From JBFMEX01 sp040752215 (lineage in GTDB: Bacteria; Pseudomonadota; Alphaproteobacteria; Rhizobiales; Hyphomicrobiaceae): a DNA stretch of 64,000 bases. Within the stretch, counting starts at the first letter, position 1, and each line of letters begins with the position of its first letter. Positions 43,918-56,900 of the stretch are shown one piece after another. The position numbers and the translations under genes are program-made. The notes below the pieces were generated by a model that did not search any database, had not been told where the DNA came from, and saw nothing but the letters and a program-made list of their open reading frames with translations. The stretch lies in NCBI GenBank assembly GCA_040752215.1, contig JBFMEX010000053.1:112177-176176 (forward strand), read 5' to 3'.

Positions 43918-46751
43918 CGGCCGTTCTTGGCAGAGCGGGCCAGCTCCTTCAAGCGGTAGAGGGCATCAAGTGCCATCTTGGGGGTCAGCTCGTCCGGATG
44001 GATGGCTTCGAGTGCCTTCTCGACCTCGCCGGGGCCGGTGCTGGCCGGCAATCCGCCCTTGGGTCGCGCAGCGGCGAACAGCGGCAGCTCCTCGAGCCCC
44101 TTACCGGCGCTGCTGCCGCGGTCGGATTTCTCGAGAAGCGCCAGCACCTCCCCGGCACGGGCCACGACCGGTGCCGGCAAGCCGGCGAGCTTCGCCACCT
44201 GGATGCCGTAGGAGCGGTCCGCGGCCCCTGCCTTCACCTTGTGCAGGAAGACGATGTCGTCGTGCCACTCCTTCACGTCGACGGTCACGTTGGCGACGCT
44301 GGCAAGGCGCCCGGCGAGCGCGGTCAGCTCATGGTAGTGGGTGGCGAACAGGGTCCGGCAGCGCGTCACCTCGGCCAAGTGCTCGACCGTAGCCCAGGCG
44401 ATCGAAAGTCCGTCGAAGGTTGCCGTGCCGCGGCCGATCTCGTCGAGGATGACGAGTGAGCGGTCGGTGGCCTGGACGAGGATGCCGGCCGTCTCCACCA
44501 TCTCGACCATGAATGTCGATCGCCCGCGGGCGATGTCGTCGGCGGCGCCGACGCGGCTGAACAGGCGGTCGACGATGCCGATGTGGGCCTTCCGCGCCGG
44601 CACATAGGAGCCGATCTGAGCCAGGATGGCGATGAGCGCGTTCTGGCGCAGGAAGGTCGACTTGCCGGCCATGTTCGGCCCGGTGACGAGCCAGATGCGC
44701 GCTGGTGTCGCCTCGTCGAAGCCGGGCGTCGCCTGGGGCGGAGCGCCGCGCACCAGCACACAGTCGTTCTCGATGAACGGGCCCGACTTGGCCGCAGCGA
44801 GCGCCTGCTCGACCACCGGATGGCGACCGCCGACGATCTCGAATGCGTCGCTGCCGTCGACCAGCGGACGAACGTAGCCTTCCCTCGTCGCCAGCTCGGC
44901 CAGCGCGGCGAGCACGTCGACCTCGGCCAGTGCGGCGGCGATCCGGCCGAGGGTCTGCTCGGCGGCAGCGATCTCTCCGGCGAGCTCGGCGAAGATCTCC
45001 TGCTCGAGGGCGAGTGAGCGCTCGGCGGCGGCGGCGATGCGGCCCTCGGTCTCGTTGAGCTCGGCGGTCGAGAAGCGCACCGCATTGGCCATCGTCTGGC
45101 GATGGCGGAAGGTGTCGGAGAGCGGCGCCGACAGCAGCGGCTTGGCGTTGGCCTGCGTCACCTCGATGAAGAAGCCGAGGATGTTGTTGTGGCGCACCTT
45201 GAGCGACTTGACGCCGCTCTCCTCGACATAGCGCGCCTCGAGCGCCGCCATCACGCCGCGGCCGTCCTCGCGAAGGCGGCGCGCCGCGTCGAGGTCGGCG
45301 CGGTAGCCGGGCCGCACGAATCCGCCGTCGCGCCTCAGGTGCGGCGGCTCGTCGACGAGGGCGGCGGAAAGAGCCATGGCGAGCGAGCCATCGGCGGCGG
45401 CGAGGCGGCTTCTGACCGACGCCAGCTCCGGCGGCAGCAGGCCTTCGCAGGCCGCCTTGTCGAGCAGCGCGGCAATCGCCGCCGCCTGCGCGAGGCCGTC
45501 GCGTACAGCGGCGAGATCGCGCGGGCCGCCCCGCGCCAAGGCAAGTCGCGACACGGCGCGGGCCACGTCGGGGACGCCTTTGAGCGCTGCGCGAACACCA
45601 TCGCGCAGCGCCTCGCCATCGATCAGGAAGCCCACAGCATCGAGCCGCGCGTCGATGGCCGCCGCGTCTCTGAGCGGCGAGGAGAGGCGCGCGGCCAGCT
45701 CGCGCGCGCCGGGCCCCGTCACGGTGCGGTCGATCGCCGCGAGCAGGCTGCCGCGCTTGTCGCCCGAGGCCGAGCGCACCAGCTCGAGGCTCGCGCGGCT
45801 CGCGGCATCGATCATCAGTCCGGCACCCATTCCCGTGCGCCGCGGCGGACGAAGCACCGGCCGCTTGCCGATCTGGGTCAGATCGACGTACTTGAGCAGC
45901 GCGCCGACCGCTGCCAGCTCGGCCCGCGTGAAGCCGCCGAAGGCGTCGAGCTCGGCGACACCCAGGCGCTCCTTGAGGCCCTTGTCTCCGCCGAGGCTGT
46001 CGAAATAAGCCGCCGGCACCGGCGTCAGCGCGGCGCCGGATATGCCGGCCCACTGGCGGACCTCCGCCTCGCCGGCCAACGTCTCCGCCGCAATCAGCTC
46101 GCCGGGAGAGAGGCGCACCAGCTCGCCAGGCAGGTCGACGCCGGCGACCTCGCCGACCTCGAACTCGCCGGTCGAGATATCGAGCGAGGCGAGCGCCAGC
46201 GATACGCCCGCGGAAAGACTCGATTGCTGCTCGCCGCCCGGTGCGCGGAACACCGCAGTCAGATAGTTGCGCACCGCCGGCTCGAGCAGCGTATCCTCGG
46301 TCAGCGTTCCCGGAGTGACGAGACGCACGACGTCGCGGCGCACGACCGCCTTGGAGCCGCGCTTTCGCGCCTCGGCCGGGTCTTCCAGCTGCTCGCACAC
46401 CGCCACCCGGTAGCCCTGGCGAATGAGCCGTTGCAGATACTCGTCGGCGCGATGGATCGGCACCCCGCACATCGGGATGTCCTGGCCCTGGTGCCGGCCG
46501 CGCTTGGTGAGCACGATGCCGAGCGCGGCCGAGGCGGCCACGGCGTCCTCGAAGAACAGCTCGTAGAAATCGCCCATCCGGTACCACAGGAGACTGTCCG
46601 GGTTGGCGGCCTTGATCTCGAGGTATTGCGCCATCGACGGCGTCGCCTCGAGCGGCGCGACCCGCGCGTCGGCGGTCTCGGCGGACGCCACAGGCTGCGA
46701 CGGCGCCGCCCGCTCCGTCGAATCTCGCGTCTCGCTGCGTCGCGCCGTCAT
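43914..46751 (-). CDS. mutS: DNA mismatch repair protein MutS
   Basis: MutS recognises mismatches and small loops. The 945-aa protein has the mismatch-binding Phe-x-Glu motif in MGDFYELF, the P-loop GPNMAGKSTFLRQ, and downstream DEIGRGTATFDGLSIAWA. It has an N-terminal extension of about 35 residues before the conserved TPSMAQYLEIK. The ATG at 46751 was chosen; an ATG at 46802 would add 17 residues. It is divergent from the malic enzyme gene across 235 nt. Confidence 0.97.
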   Translation of the reverse strand: MTARRSETRDSTERAAPSQPVASAETADARVAPLEATPSMAQYLEIKAANPDSLLWYRMGDFYELFFEDAVAASAALGIVLTKRGRHQGQDIPMCGVPIHRADEYLQRLIRQGYRVAVCEQLEDPAEARKRGSKAVVRRDVVRLVTPGTLTEDTLLEPAVRNYLTAVFRAPGGEQQSSLSAGVSLALASLDISTGEFEVGEVAGVDLPGELVRLSPGELIAAETLAGEAEVRQWAGISGAALTPVPAAYFDSLGGDKGLKERLGVAELDAFGGFTRAELAAVGALLKYVDLTQIGKRPVLRPPRRTGMGAGLMIDAASRASLELVRSASGDKRGSLLAAIDRTVTGPGARELAARLSSPLRDAAAIDARLDAVGFLIDGEALRDGVRAALKGVPDVARAVSRLALARGGPRDLAAVRDGLAQAAAIAALLDKAACEGLLPPELASVRSRLAAADGSLAMALSAALVDEPPHLRRDGGFVRPGYRADLDAARRLREDGRGVMAALEARYVEESGVKSLKVRHNNILGFFIEVTQANAKPLLSAPLSDTFRHRQTMANAVRFSTAELNETEGRIAAAAERSLALEQEIFAELAGEIAAAEQTLGRIAAALAEVDVLAALAELATREGYVRPLVDGSDAFEIVGGRHPVVEQALAAAKSGPFIENDCVLVRGAPPQATPGFDEATPARIWLVTGPNMAGKSTFLRQNALIAILAQIGSYVPARKAHIGIVDRLFSRVGAADDIARGRSTFMVEMVETAGILVQATDRSLVILDEIGRGTATFDGLSIAWATVEHLAEVTRCRTLFATHYHELTALAGRLASVANVTVDVKEWHDDIVFLHKVKAGAADRSYGIQVAKLAGLPAPVVARAGEVLALLEKSDRGSSAGKGLEELPLFAAARPKGGLPASTGPGEVEKALEAIHPDELTPKMALDALYRLKELARSAKNGR

Positions 46752-46986
46752 CGCGCCCGGTTCCCCTTCGCAAGCCCGCTGGCCGTTTCCACGCAGAGGC
46801 ATAGCCCGGCGCGAGGGGCATGGGAATGGCGGGCGTGAGGCGTGGCCGGATGCCGCTACGGCTCAACCTTAGACGGAGGTGGCGGGCGTTGTGGTTTGAG
46901 CGCGACGGACCTATCGTGCCGCGACCTTGCGTCAGGCCCTTCTGCCGGGCGCAAAATCCCCTCCATTCGAAGGTGCTCCGCCGCTC

Positions 46987-49257
46987 ATGGCAACCCGATT
47001 CACCCACGCCCGCGTCAGCTCGCAAGAGGCGTTGCAGTTCCACGCCCAGGGCAAGCCCGGCAAGCTCGAGATCACGCCGACCAAGCCGCTGACCACCCAG
47101 CGCGACCTTTCGCTCGCCTACTCTCCGGGCGTCGCTGCGCCGGTGGAGGCGATCGCCGCCGATCCGGCCACCGCCTACGACTACACGAGCAAGGGCAACC
47201 TGGTCGCCGTCGTGTCCAACGGTACCGCGATCCTCGGCCTCGGCAATCTCGGCGCGTTGGCCGCCAAGCCGGTGATGGAAGGTAAGGCGGCGCTGTTCAA
47301 GCGGTTCGCCGACATCGACGCCATCGACCTGCTGGTCTCGACGGCCGACATCGACGCGTTCGTCAATTCGGTGCGCTATCTCGGGCCGTCGTTCGGCGGC
47401 ATCAATCTCGAGGACATCAAGTCGCCGGACTGCTTCGTGATCGAAGAGCGGCTGAAGAAGCTGCTCGACATTCCGGTATTCCACGACGACCAGCACGGCA
47501 CCGCGATCGTCGTTGCGGCAGCGATCCTCAACGGGCTCGAGGTCGCCGGCAAGCGGATCGAGGACGTGCGGCTCGCCTGCTCGGGCGCCGGAGCGGCCGC
47601 ACTCGCCTGCCTCAATCTGCTGGTCGCGCTCGGCATGAGGCGCGAGCACATCGCCGTCTCCGACATCAAGGGCGTCGTCTACAAGGGCCGCAAGGAGCTG
47701 ATGGACCCCTACAAGGAGCCGTTCGCCCACGACACCAAGGCGCGCACGCTCGCTGAGATCATGGCCGGAGCCGACATCTTCCTCGGCCTCTCGGCCGGCG
47801 GCATCGTCAGCCGCGACATGGTGGCCAGCATGGCGCGAAGCCCGATCATTTTCGCAATGGCCAACCCGGAGCCGGAGATCGCGCCGGAGGAGGTGCAGGC
47901 CGCCCGCGACGATGCGATCATCGCCACTGGCCGCTCGGACTATCCGAACCAGGTCAACAACGTCCTGTGCTTCCCGTTCATCTTCCGCGGCGCGCTCGAC
48001 GTGCAGGCGACGACCATCAACGAGGCGATGAAGGTGGCGGCCGCGCGCGCCCTCGCCGACATCGCCCGCGCCGAGGTGCCCGATCAGGTCGCCGCCGCAT
48101 TCCACGGCCGCCGTCCGACGTTCGGGCCCGAGTACATCATCCCGGCGCCGTTCGATCCCCGCCTCATCACACACATTCCGCCGGCCGTGGCGCAGGCGGC
48201 GATGGACAGCGACGTGGCCCGAAGGCCGATCGTCGACATGGCAGCCTACATCGCGCGCCTGTCGGGCCGGCTCGACCCTGTCGCCGGCTGGCTGCAGGCG
48301 ACCTTCGATCAGGTCAGGAGCGATCCCAAGCGCGTCGTGTTCGCCGAGGGCGAGGACGCCGGCGTCATCCGCGCGGCGGGCAACTATTTCGCGCAGGGCT
48401 TCGGCCAGCCGATCCTGATCGGCATCAACGAGAATGTGAAGGCGAGCTTCCGCGAGAACGGCATCGCGCTGCGCCCCGAGTACGAGCTGCTCGACATGAA
48501 GGCCTCACCGCACATCGAGGAGTTCACGGAATTCCTCTACAAGCGGCTGCAGCGGCGCGGCTACCTGAGGCGCGATTGCCAGCGCCTCGTCGTCAACGAG
48601 CGCAACGTGTTCGCGGCGCTGATGGTCGCCCACGGCTATGCCGACGCGATGGTCGCCGGCGTCACCCGCAACTGGACCAGTGTCTACAAGGACGTGCGCA
48701 AGGTGATCGACGCCGAGGAGGGGCGCACGGTGATCGGCGTGTCGCTGGCACTGGCGCGCGGGCGGGCGGTGCTGATCGCCGACACCAGCGTGCACGAGAT
48801 GCCGACCGCCGAGCAGCTCGCGCAGATCTCGATCGAGGCGGCGCGGGCAGCGCGCAACTTCGGCATCGAGCCGCGCGTCGCCCTGCTCGCCTATTCGAAC
48901 TTCGGCCAACCGCAGAACGAGCGCTCCGACCAGGTCCGGCGCGCAGTGGCGCTGCTGGACGAGATGGGTGTCGACTTCGAGTACGACGGCGACATCGCCG
49001 CCGACGTGGCGCTCAACAAGGACCTGATGCGCCTCTATCCCTTCTGCCGGCTCTCCGACACCGCGAACGTGCTGATCATGGTCGCCTTCCACGCCGCCTC
49101 GATCTCGACCAAGATGCTGAAGGAGCTCGGCGGAGCGACGCTGATCGGGCCGGTGCTGGTCGGACTGTCGAAATCGGTCCAGATCTGCACGCTCGGCGCC
49201 AAGGACGTCGACATCATGAATATGGCCGCACTCGCCGCCTACGATCTCGGGCGGTGA
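46987..49257 (+). CDS. maeB: NADP-dependent malic enzyme with phosphotransacetylase-like domain
   Basis: MaeB decarboxylates malate to pyruvate with NADP. The 756-aa hybrid has the malic domain (LAYSPGVAAPV near residue 46), the NAD(P)-binding domain with SGAGAAALACLNLL, and from about residue 440 a phosphotransacetylase-like C-terminal domain (FAEGEDAGVIRAA). In characterised rhizobial homologues this part is not catalytic as a Pta but modulates the enzyme. The ATG at 46987 fits the conserved start. It supplies NADPH and pyruvate. Confidence 0.95.
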   Translation: MATRFTHARVSSQEALQFHAQGKPGKLEITPTKPLTTQRDLSLAYSPGVAAPVEAIAADPATAYDYTSKGNLVAVVSNGTAILGLGNLGALAAKPVMEGKAALFKRFADIDAIDLLVSTADIDAFVNSVRYLGPSFGGINLEDIKSPDCFVIEERLKKLLDIPVFHDDQHGTAIVVAAAILNGLEVAGKRIEDVRLACSGAGAAALACLNLLVALGMRREHIAVSDIKGVVYKGRKELMDPYKEPFAHDTKARTLAEIMAGADIFLGLSAGGIVSRDMVASMARSPIIFAMANPEPEIAPEEVQAARDDAIIATGRSDYPNQVNNVLCFPFIFRGALDVQATTINEAMKVAAARALADIARAEVPDQVAAAFHGRRPTFGPEYIIPAPFDPRLITHIPPAVAQAAMDSDVARRPIVDMAAYIARLSGRLDPVAGWLQATFDQVRSDPKRVVFAEGEDAGVIRAAGNYFAQGFGQPILIGINENVKASFRENGIALRPEYELLDMKASPHIEEFTEFLYKRLQRRGYLRRDCQRLVVNERNVFAALMVAHGYADAMVAGVTRNWTSVYKDVRKVIDAEEGRTVIGVSLALARGRAVLIADTSVHEMPTAEQLAQISIEAARAARNFGIEPRVALLAYSNFGQPQNERSDQVRRAVALLDEMGVDFEYDGDIAADVALNKDLMRLYPFCRLSDTANVLIMVAFHAASISTKMLKELGGATLIGPVLVGLSKSVQICTLGAKDVDIMNMAALAAYDLGR

Positions 49258-49287
49258 GGCCGGCAGCGGCGGCCCCGCTAAGACTAC

Positions 49288-50232
49288 CTACTCCGCGGCG
49301 ATGCGGCTCTTGACCTCGTCGGGCGCGCCGAAGTGCTCGAAGTAGCGTGGGTCGATCTTTTCGACCGGGAGCACGATCAGCACATCCGTGGTGCCGAACT
49401 GGCGGTCGATCACTGCGCCATCGCCGACGTAGGCGCCCAGTCGCAGATAGCCCTTGATGAGCGGCGGCATGGCCTTCAACGCCGCCTTGGCGTCGAGCCC
49501 TTCCTTGGGCCGCCGGTTCATCGGGACATAAAGGTGGGGTTGGGCGCGGCAGCGCCATTCCTCGGGAGCCAGTGCGTGGTGGTGAAGAAAACTCAGCGCC
49601 TCGGCGTGAGCCTCGGAGTCGGTGCCCTCGAAGCTGGCGCAGCCGATCATCACGTCGACCTTGTGCTCGCGCACGTAGGTCCACAACCCGTGCCACAGCA
49701 GCTCGACGGTGCGCTTGTTTCGGTAGGGTTTCAGCACGCACGAGCGGCCGAGCTCCATGAAACGATAGCGCGGCGACTTGCGCGCGATCAGCGGCGCAAT
49801 GTCGTACTCGCTCTGGGTGTAGAAGCCGGCCCGGCGCTGCGCCATCTCCTGCCGCAGCACGCGATAGGTGCCGACCACCTTGGGCTGCCGCTCGCCGCGC
49901 CAATCGATGATCTGAGTCGCATGGTCGACCACCAGCAGATGGTCGCAGATGGCGTCGTAGGGATCGCCGTCGCGCCGGCGCACCTCGGCGAGAAAGCTCG
50001 GCCGCGCCGACATCTCCTCGTAGAAGACCTCGTAGCGCAGCCGCTGTGCCCGCCTCACGTCGGCACGCGAGCGCGCGAGGCGCACCTCGAGGCTGCCGAG
50101 CCGGCCATACACTTTCGCCGGCCGGGCGATCTTCGGCACGTAGCCGAAACGGTCGGCGGCCTTCAGCGCCTCGAGCGCCAGGAGGCCGCGCGGCGCGAGC
50201 CGGCCGAGCATCTGGCGCGCTCTCGTTGTCAT
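49288..50232 (-). CDS. GNAT-type acyltransferase, hemolysin/OlsB-like
   Basis: The 314-aa protein belongs to the putative hemolysin/ornithine-acyl-ACP N-acyltransferase group, which makes the lyso precursor of ornithine lipids. Diagnostic segments are LRYEVFYEEMSA, DAICDHLLVVD, VVGTYRVLRQEMA and the strongly conserved FMELGRSCVLKPYRNKRTVE. The start is uncertain: ATG at 50232 or ATG at 50253. A plsC-family gene (the OlsA side) lies 15 kb away, so an ornithine-lipid role is only an inference. It is convergent with maeB, 30 nt apart. Confidence 0.8.
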   Translation of the reverse strand: MTTRARQMLGRLAPRGLLALEALKAADRFGYVPKIARPAKVYGRLGSLEVRLARSRADVRRAQRLRYEVFYEEMSARPSFLAEVRRRDGDPYDAICDHLLVVDHATQIIDWRGERQPKVVGTYRVLRQEMAQRRAGFYTQSEYDIAPLIARKSPRYRFMELGRSCVLKPYRNKRTVELLWHGLWTYVREHKVDVMIGCASFEGTDSEAHAEALSFLHHHALAPEEWRCRAQPHLYVPMNRRPKEGLDAKAALKAMPPLIKGYLRLGAYVGDGAVIDRQFGTTDVLIVLPVEKIDPRYFEHFGAPDEVKSRIAAE

Positions 50233-50355
50233 CGCAAGCTTCCCTCGCAGCATCTCCGCGGCGCTCCCTATTCGGCCACCATGAAGGTGACCTGCAGAGC
50301 CCCGATACACAAGAGCGGCTAGCACGATTCTGTGTCGGTTTGGCGACGGTTGCGC

Positions 50356-52359
<2,004 letters not shown>

Positions 52360-52511
52360 GCGAGACCCAAGCAAGAGGAGCGACGATACCCGCAATCGAC
52401 ATTGGCGCCAGTGCGCGCAATTTTCAGAGACGTCGCAAGATTCTGGTAAAAGTTGGCGCTGCCACTGCTCCGCTTTGGCACAGCCGAGCCGATCGAACAG
52501 GAGTCGGTGCA

Positions 52512-53666
52512 ATGTCGGGGCCGCTCGCGGGCCTGAAAATCGTCGAGATGGCCGGCATCGGCCCGGTGCCGTTCGCCGGCATGCTGCTCGCCGACCTCGG
52601 TGCAAGCATCGTCAGGGTCGATCGCCTGCAGGCGGCGGACGTCGGCCTGCCGGACCGCATCCCGCCCCGGTTCGACGTGATGGCGCGCGGCCGGCGCAGA
52701 ATCGCCGTCGACCTCAAAGACGAGCCCGGGCGGCGCGTGGTGCAGCGGCTCGTGCATGATGCCGACGTGCTGATGGAGGGCTTCCGCCCGGGCGTCATGG
52801 AGCGGCTCGGGCTCGGCCCGGAGCCCTGCCTCGCCAACAATCCGCGGCTCGTCTACGCCCGCATGACCGGCTACGGGCAGAGCGGACCGATGCGCGACGC
52901 CGCCGGGCACGACCTCAATTACATCTCGCTCACCGGCGCCTTGCATGCGATCGGCTCCGCGGATGGACCGCCCGTGCCGCCGCTGACGCTGGTCGGCGAC
53001 TTCGGCGGCGGCGCGATGCTGCTCGCCGTCGGCATTCTCGCCGCGCTGCGCGTCGCCCGCGAGACCGGCAAGGGCCAGGTCGTCGACGCAGCGATGACGG
53101 AGGGCGCGAGCTACCTGATGGCGCCCTACTACGGTCTGCTCGCCGCCGGGCACTGGCAGGATGCGCGCGGGGCCAACATCCTCGACGGCGCCGCGCCCTG
53201 GTATCGCACCTACGCGACGCGCGATAAGCGTTACGTCGCCGTCAGCGCGATCGAGCGGCGCTTCTACGAGGCGCTCGTCGCCGGCCTCGGCCTCGATCCA
53301 GCGACGCTGCCCGACCAGCACGACCGCACCCGCTGGCCGGAGCTGACTCGGATTTTCGCCACGGCGTTCAAGAAGCGCACGCGCGCGGACTGGGCCGCAC
53401 ATTTTGCCGAGCGCGAGGCTTGCGTAACACCCGTGCTGTCGATCGGCGAGGCGCCGCATCACCCCCACCTTGCCCAACGCGGCGTCTTCATTGCGCCCGA
53501 CGGTGTGCCGCAGCCGGCCCCACACCCGCGTTTCTCGGCGACCCCGGCCGCGCCGGGCACCCCACCCGTCGCCGCCGGCGCCGACACGCGCGCGGTGCTG
53601 GCGGACCACGGATTCTCGCCAGCGGAGATCGCCGCGCTGATCGCTACGGGGACGTGCGGGGGGTGA
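52512..53666 (+). CDS. Alpha-methylacyl-CoA racemase (class III CoA-transferase family)
   Basis: These enzymes interconvert the 2R and 2S epimers of branched acyl-CoAs. The 384-aa protein carries His133 in AGHDLNYISL, Asp163 in LVGDFGGGA and Glu248 in SAIERRFY. These align, with a uniform offset of seven, with His126, Asp156 and Glu241 of M. tuberculosis MCR, so the racemase chemistry appears intact. The usual CoA-transferase Asp site is replaced accordingly. The ATG at 52512 follows AGGAG. It is divergent from the sensor kinase gene. Confidence 0.9.
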   Translation: MSGPLAGLKIVEMAGIGPVPFAGMLLADLGASIVRVDRLQAADVGLPDRIPPRFDVMARGRRRIAVDLKDEPGRRVVQRLVHDADVLMEGFRPGVMERLGLGPEPCLANNPRLVYARMTGYGQSGPMRDAAGHDLNYISLTGALHAIGSADGPPVPPLTLVGDFGGGAMLLAVGILAALRVARETGKGQVVDAAMTEGASYLMAPYYGLLAAGHWQDARGANILDGAAPWYRTYATRDKRYVAVSAIERRFYEALVAGLGLDPATLPDQHDRTRWPELTRIFATAFKKRTRADWAAHFAEREACVTPVLSIGEAPHHPHLAQRGVFIAPDGVPQPAPHPRFSATPAAPGTPPVAAGADTRAVLADHGFSPAEIAALIATGTCGG

Positions 53667-53720
53667 GGATTCGGTGGGCGCGATGGGGTGAGGCGGCGGC
53701 GGTGCTGGCGCTGCGGGAAT

Positions 53721-53767
53721 CCCCTCTCCCCGTCGCCCTGCTCTTGCGACGGTGAGAGGGCGAGGGG
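53721..53767. repeat. Imperfect inverted repeat, CCCTCTCCCCGT family (left of TPR-CHAT gene)
   Basis: A 47-nt hairpin-forming element begins CCCCTCTCCCCGTCGC and ends GCGACGGTGAGAGGGCGAGG plus GG. It lies in the 240-nt gap between the convergent racemase and TPR-CHAT genes. It shares the exact 12-mer CCCTCTCCCCGT with the repeat at 57148-57191, in the same orientation. There is no other feature in the gap. Confidence 0.75.
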
Positions 53768-53906
53768 CCGCCACTCGCGCCGACGCTGCGCGCGCATTAC
53801 ACGCCCGGGCAGCACGACGGTCCTGTGTCTCCGACGAGTCTGACCCAGTCCTGACTGCCGGTTCTCGACCGACAGGTCGGCTCACGCCAACAACAGCTGA
53901 TGCCAC

Positions 53907-56900
53907 TTACCTCCCAGACGCCCCCTCGCCCACCACCACGAACGGGGCCCAGATCGAAGGATGCGCTTCGTCCGGATCGCCGTCATCGACCATCGCCAGC
54001 ATGGCGCGCCGCAGCGCCTCGGCCCGGCCGACACGCGGATCCTTCGCCATCGCCCGCATGGCGGTGGTGACAAGCGTCACGGTCGCCTCGGAATTAACCG
54101 CCCAATGCGAAACGAGCAACGCACGCGCCTGCGCGTAGAAGAACGCGCGCGCAAGGCCGGAGAGTGCCTCGGCTCCCTCGGCGCCGCCGGCGGCGGTATT
54201 GCAGGCTGAGAGGATCACCCAGTCGGCGTCGAGCTTCAGGGCCGCGATTTCCGACGCCGAGAGATATCCGTCGTCCTCTTCGCTCGGTCTATCGGGTGGC
54301 GTCAGTAGCAAGCCCGGCTCGTGGGTTCCGTCGAGTTCGCCAGCGAGTGCGCCGTGCGTCGCAAAGTGGATGATTTTGTAATCAGCAAGAGCCCCGGCAG
54401 CGCTCAAGCGCTTGACCTCGCTCTCGCTGGCGCGTGCGCCGAGACGCACCTCACTCGGGTCGGCGCCGACGTCGCGTGCCACAGCGCAGAGTTCGTCCGC
54501 CGTTTCGGGAAGCGGAACCTGCGCTTTCAAATGAGCGACAGCTGCGAGCCCACCGCGTGTCTCAACCGGCGCAACGGGACTTCTGAGCCCAAGGAGTGCG
54601 GCGAGGCGCTGGAACGCCGTCTCGCTGCATTGCTGGTTAGCACGCGCATTCTCGGCCAACTCTGCGTAGCGGTTGTCCGGACCGTCGAGCAGAGGATTGC
54701 CGAAGCCGAGAATGGGCTTCCTTGCCGCGCTTGGCTTTCCGACCCGGCGCAACGCCTTCAAAGAGGACACCGCCGGCAGCACGGTGATGGCATGGTCGCG
54801 CGCGAGCCATGCAACACCGCGCGGGTCGCTGCCCTCGGGCGGCTTCGTCACGAGCACCTGGAACGGGAGCTGCGCGAGCGACCCCGAGGGCACTATGAGA
54901 AGGTGCTTGCCCCTGATGAGTTCTGCCACCTCACCGAAGAGCGAGACGTAGAGCTTATGCGCGCGCCCCGCATCGAATGGGAGCGGTTTGCCGCGGTTCC
55001 GGTCGGCCTCCGTATAGGTGCTGCCCGTCAGATCGAAGCACGACGAGCCGGCCCACGCGGCCGCGTCGAGCCCGCAGCGAAGCGCGGCGACTTCGCGCTT
55101 CAGCGCAAGCGTGCCCACGTCCGAGCGCACCCAGCGCAATGCGCTCCGGGTCACGACCCAGATAAAGGTTTCCTCAGGCACTGGCTTCATTTCTGGCGTG
55201 CCAAGGATCATGACCAGCGCCTCGGCGTCACCAAGCTGCGATCGAATATCGGTCAGGCTCAGCGGCTTTGGACTAGCCAAGTCGGCGTAGTCGGGGAATT
55301 CCTTCGTCAGCTGGCCGTCGATCTCGGCGAAACGCGTCTCGATCTCGGCCAGCCGCGCCAGATTGGTCGCCTCGGCCTCTCTGTTCCGCGTGGCCGGCGG
55401 CTTCGACACAGCAGCAATGCGCGCCGCATCCCGCTTTTCCCATTCGGCCACCAAATCCTGCTGAATCCGGACGATTTCTGCACGTTTGGGATCGCCCGAG
55501 GCGCTACGTGCAGCCATCTGCGTTAGCGCTGCGGCAGCTTCGGAACTTTGTGCCCATTGGGCAATCTGGAAAATCGAGTCCGCATCCCGCTGATTCGTCG
55601 TAAGTCGATGGCTCGCTTTGATGAGTCCTGTAAAATAGGTGCCCTCTCGATCCGCTCCAATCGTCGCCTTTCCGGTGAGGGTTTGATTGGCGGCTCGCGT
55701 GCCGCGCTTGATGCGCATAATGGCAACGTGCGATGCTCGCCACCAATACTCCTCGGCGGCTGCCCAATTCTCTTGTGCGAACTGCAGCCAAGCGAGATTC
55801 CCCAGCACACTGCCAACATCTGGGTGGTTGGGTCCGAGGGCCTTCTCAGAAATCGCAAGCGCACGCCTGAGCATTGGCTCAGCCTCGGCATATCGGCCTT
55901 GCGCGGCATAGGTCAACGCTAAATTGCCGAGCGTTGTCCCGACATTGCGGTGCTCTGGACCCCACGTCTTCTCGAAGATCGCGAGCCCGCGACGATAGAG
56001 CGGCTCCGCCTCGGCATAGCGGCCCTGGATGGATAGAACCCAAGCATAGCTACTGAGCGACGAGGCCAAATTCGTGTGATCTGGGCCCAGAGTCGTCTCC
56101 AGTATCGACAATGCGCGTCCGAATAGTGGCTCGGCCTCCGCGTAGCGACCCTGGAAAGTATTCAGCTCCGCCACGCTGTTGAGTAATGCACCTACTATGA
56201 AGTGTCCGGAACCCAGCGATTTCTCCATGATCGCCAGGGCGCGTTTGTAAAGCGCTTCAGCCTCGGCATAGCGGCCCATCGCTCGATAGTGCAGTGCCAG
56301 GTTGGTGAGCGACGTCCCGACGGATTGGTGTTCGCGCCCCAGCGCCTTTTCTTGGATCGCAAGCGCGCGCGTGCTGAGTGGCTCGGCTTCTGCAAAACGT
56401 CCCTGGGCGTCATAGAGCAGTGCCAGCTTGTTGAGTGCCGCTGCCACATCTGCGTGCTCGGGGTCCAGCGCGCTTTCTGTAATCGCCAAAGCGCGCGTGT
56501 AGTGTGGCTCGGCCTCGAGGTACCTACCCGTTCCGTAATAGATTCCCGCCAAGCAGTTGATCGTAGGAACCACGTCGATGTGGTTGGGACCCTGCGTCTT
56601 CGCCATGATCGCCATGGCGCGCCTGCAAAGCGGCTCAGCCTCGGTGTCGCGGCCAATACCTGAATATAACGTGCCGAGCAGCGAAATGGCGGTCGCGTAG
56701 TTCTTATGCTCCTCGCCGTTTTGCTGACGAACGAGCGAGACATACTGCTCAACGTATGGAATGACCTCGGCGAGTCGCGCTGGGTTCTGCGATGGTTCGA
56801 CCAGTCCGCGAAGTTTGGCAACTACGTCTGGCTCTTGCGGCATGGCGGGCCGAGAAGCCACGAGCCCGCAGGTCAGCACCGCCCCTGCCAAGAGCCTCGC

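Noticed and set aside
44329..48174. A 1281-codon minus-strand open frame across mutS and the malic enzyme gene
   Set aside because: It is a shadow frame of mutS and antisense to maeB; composition is Arg/Gly/Ala-rich with no domain.
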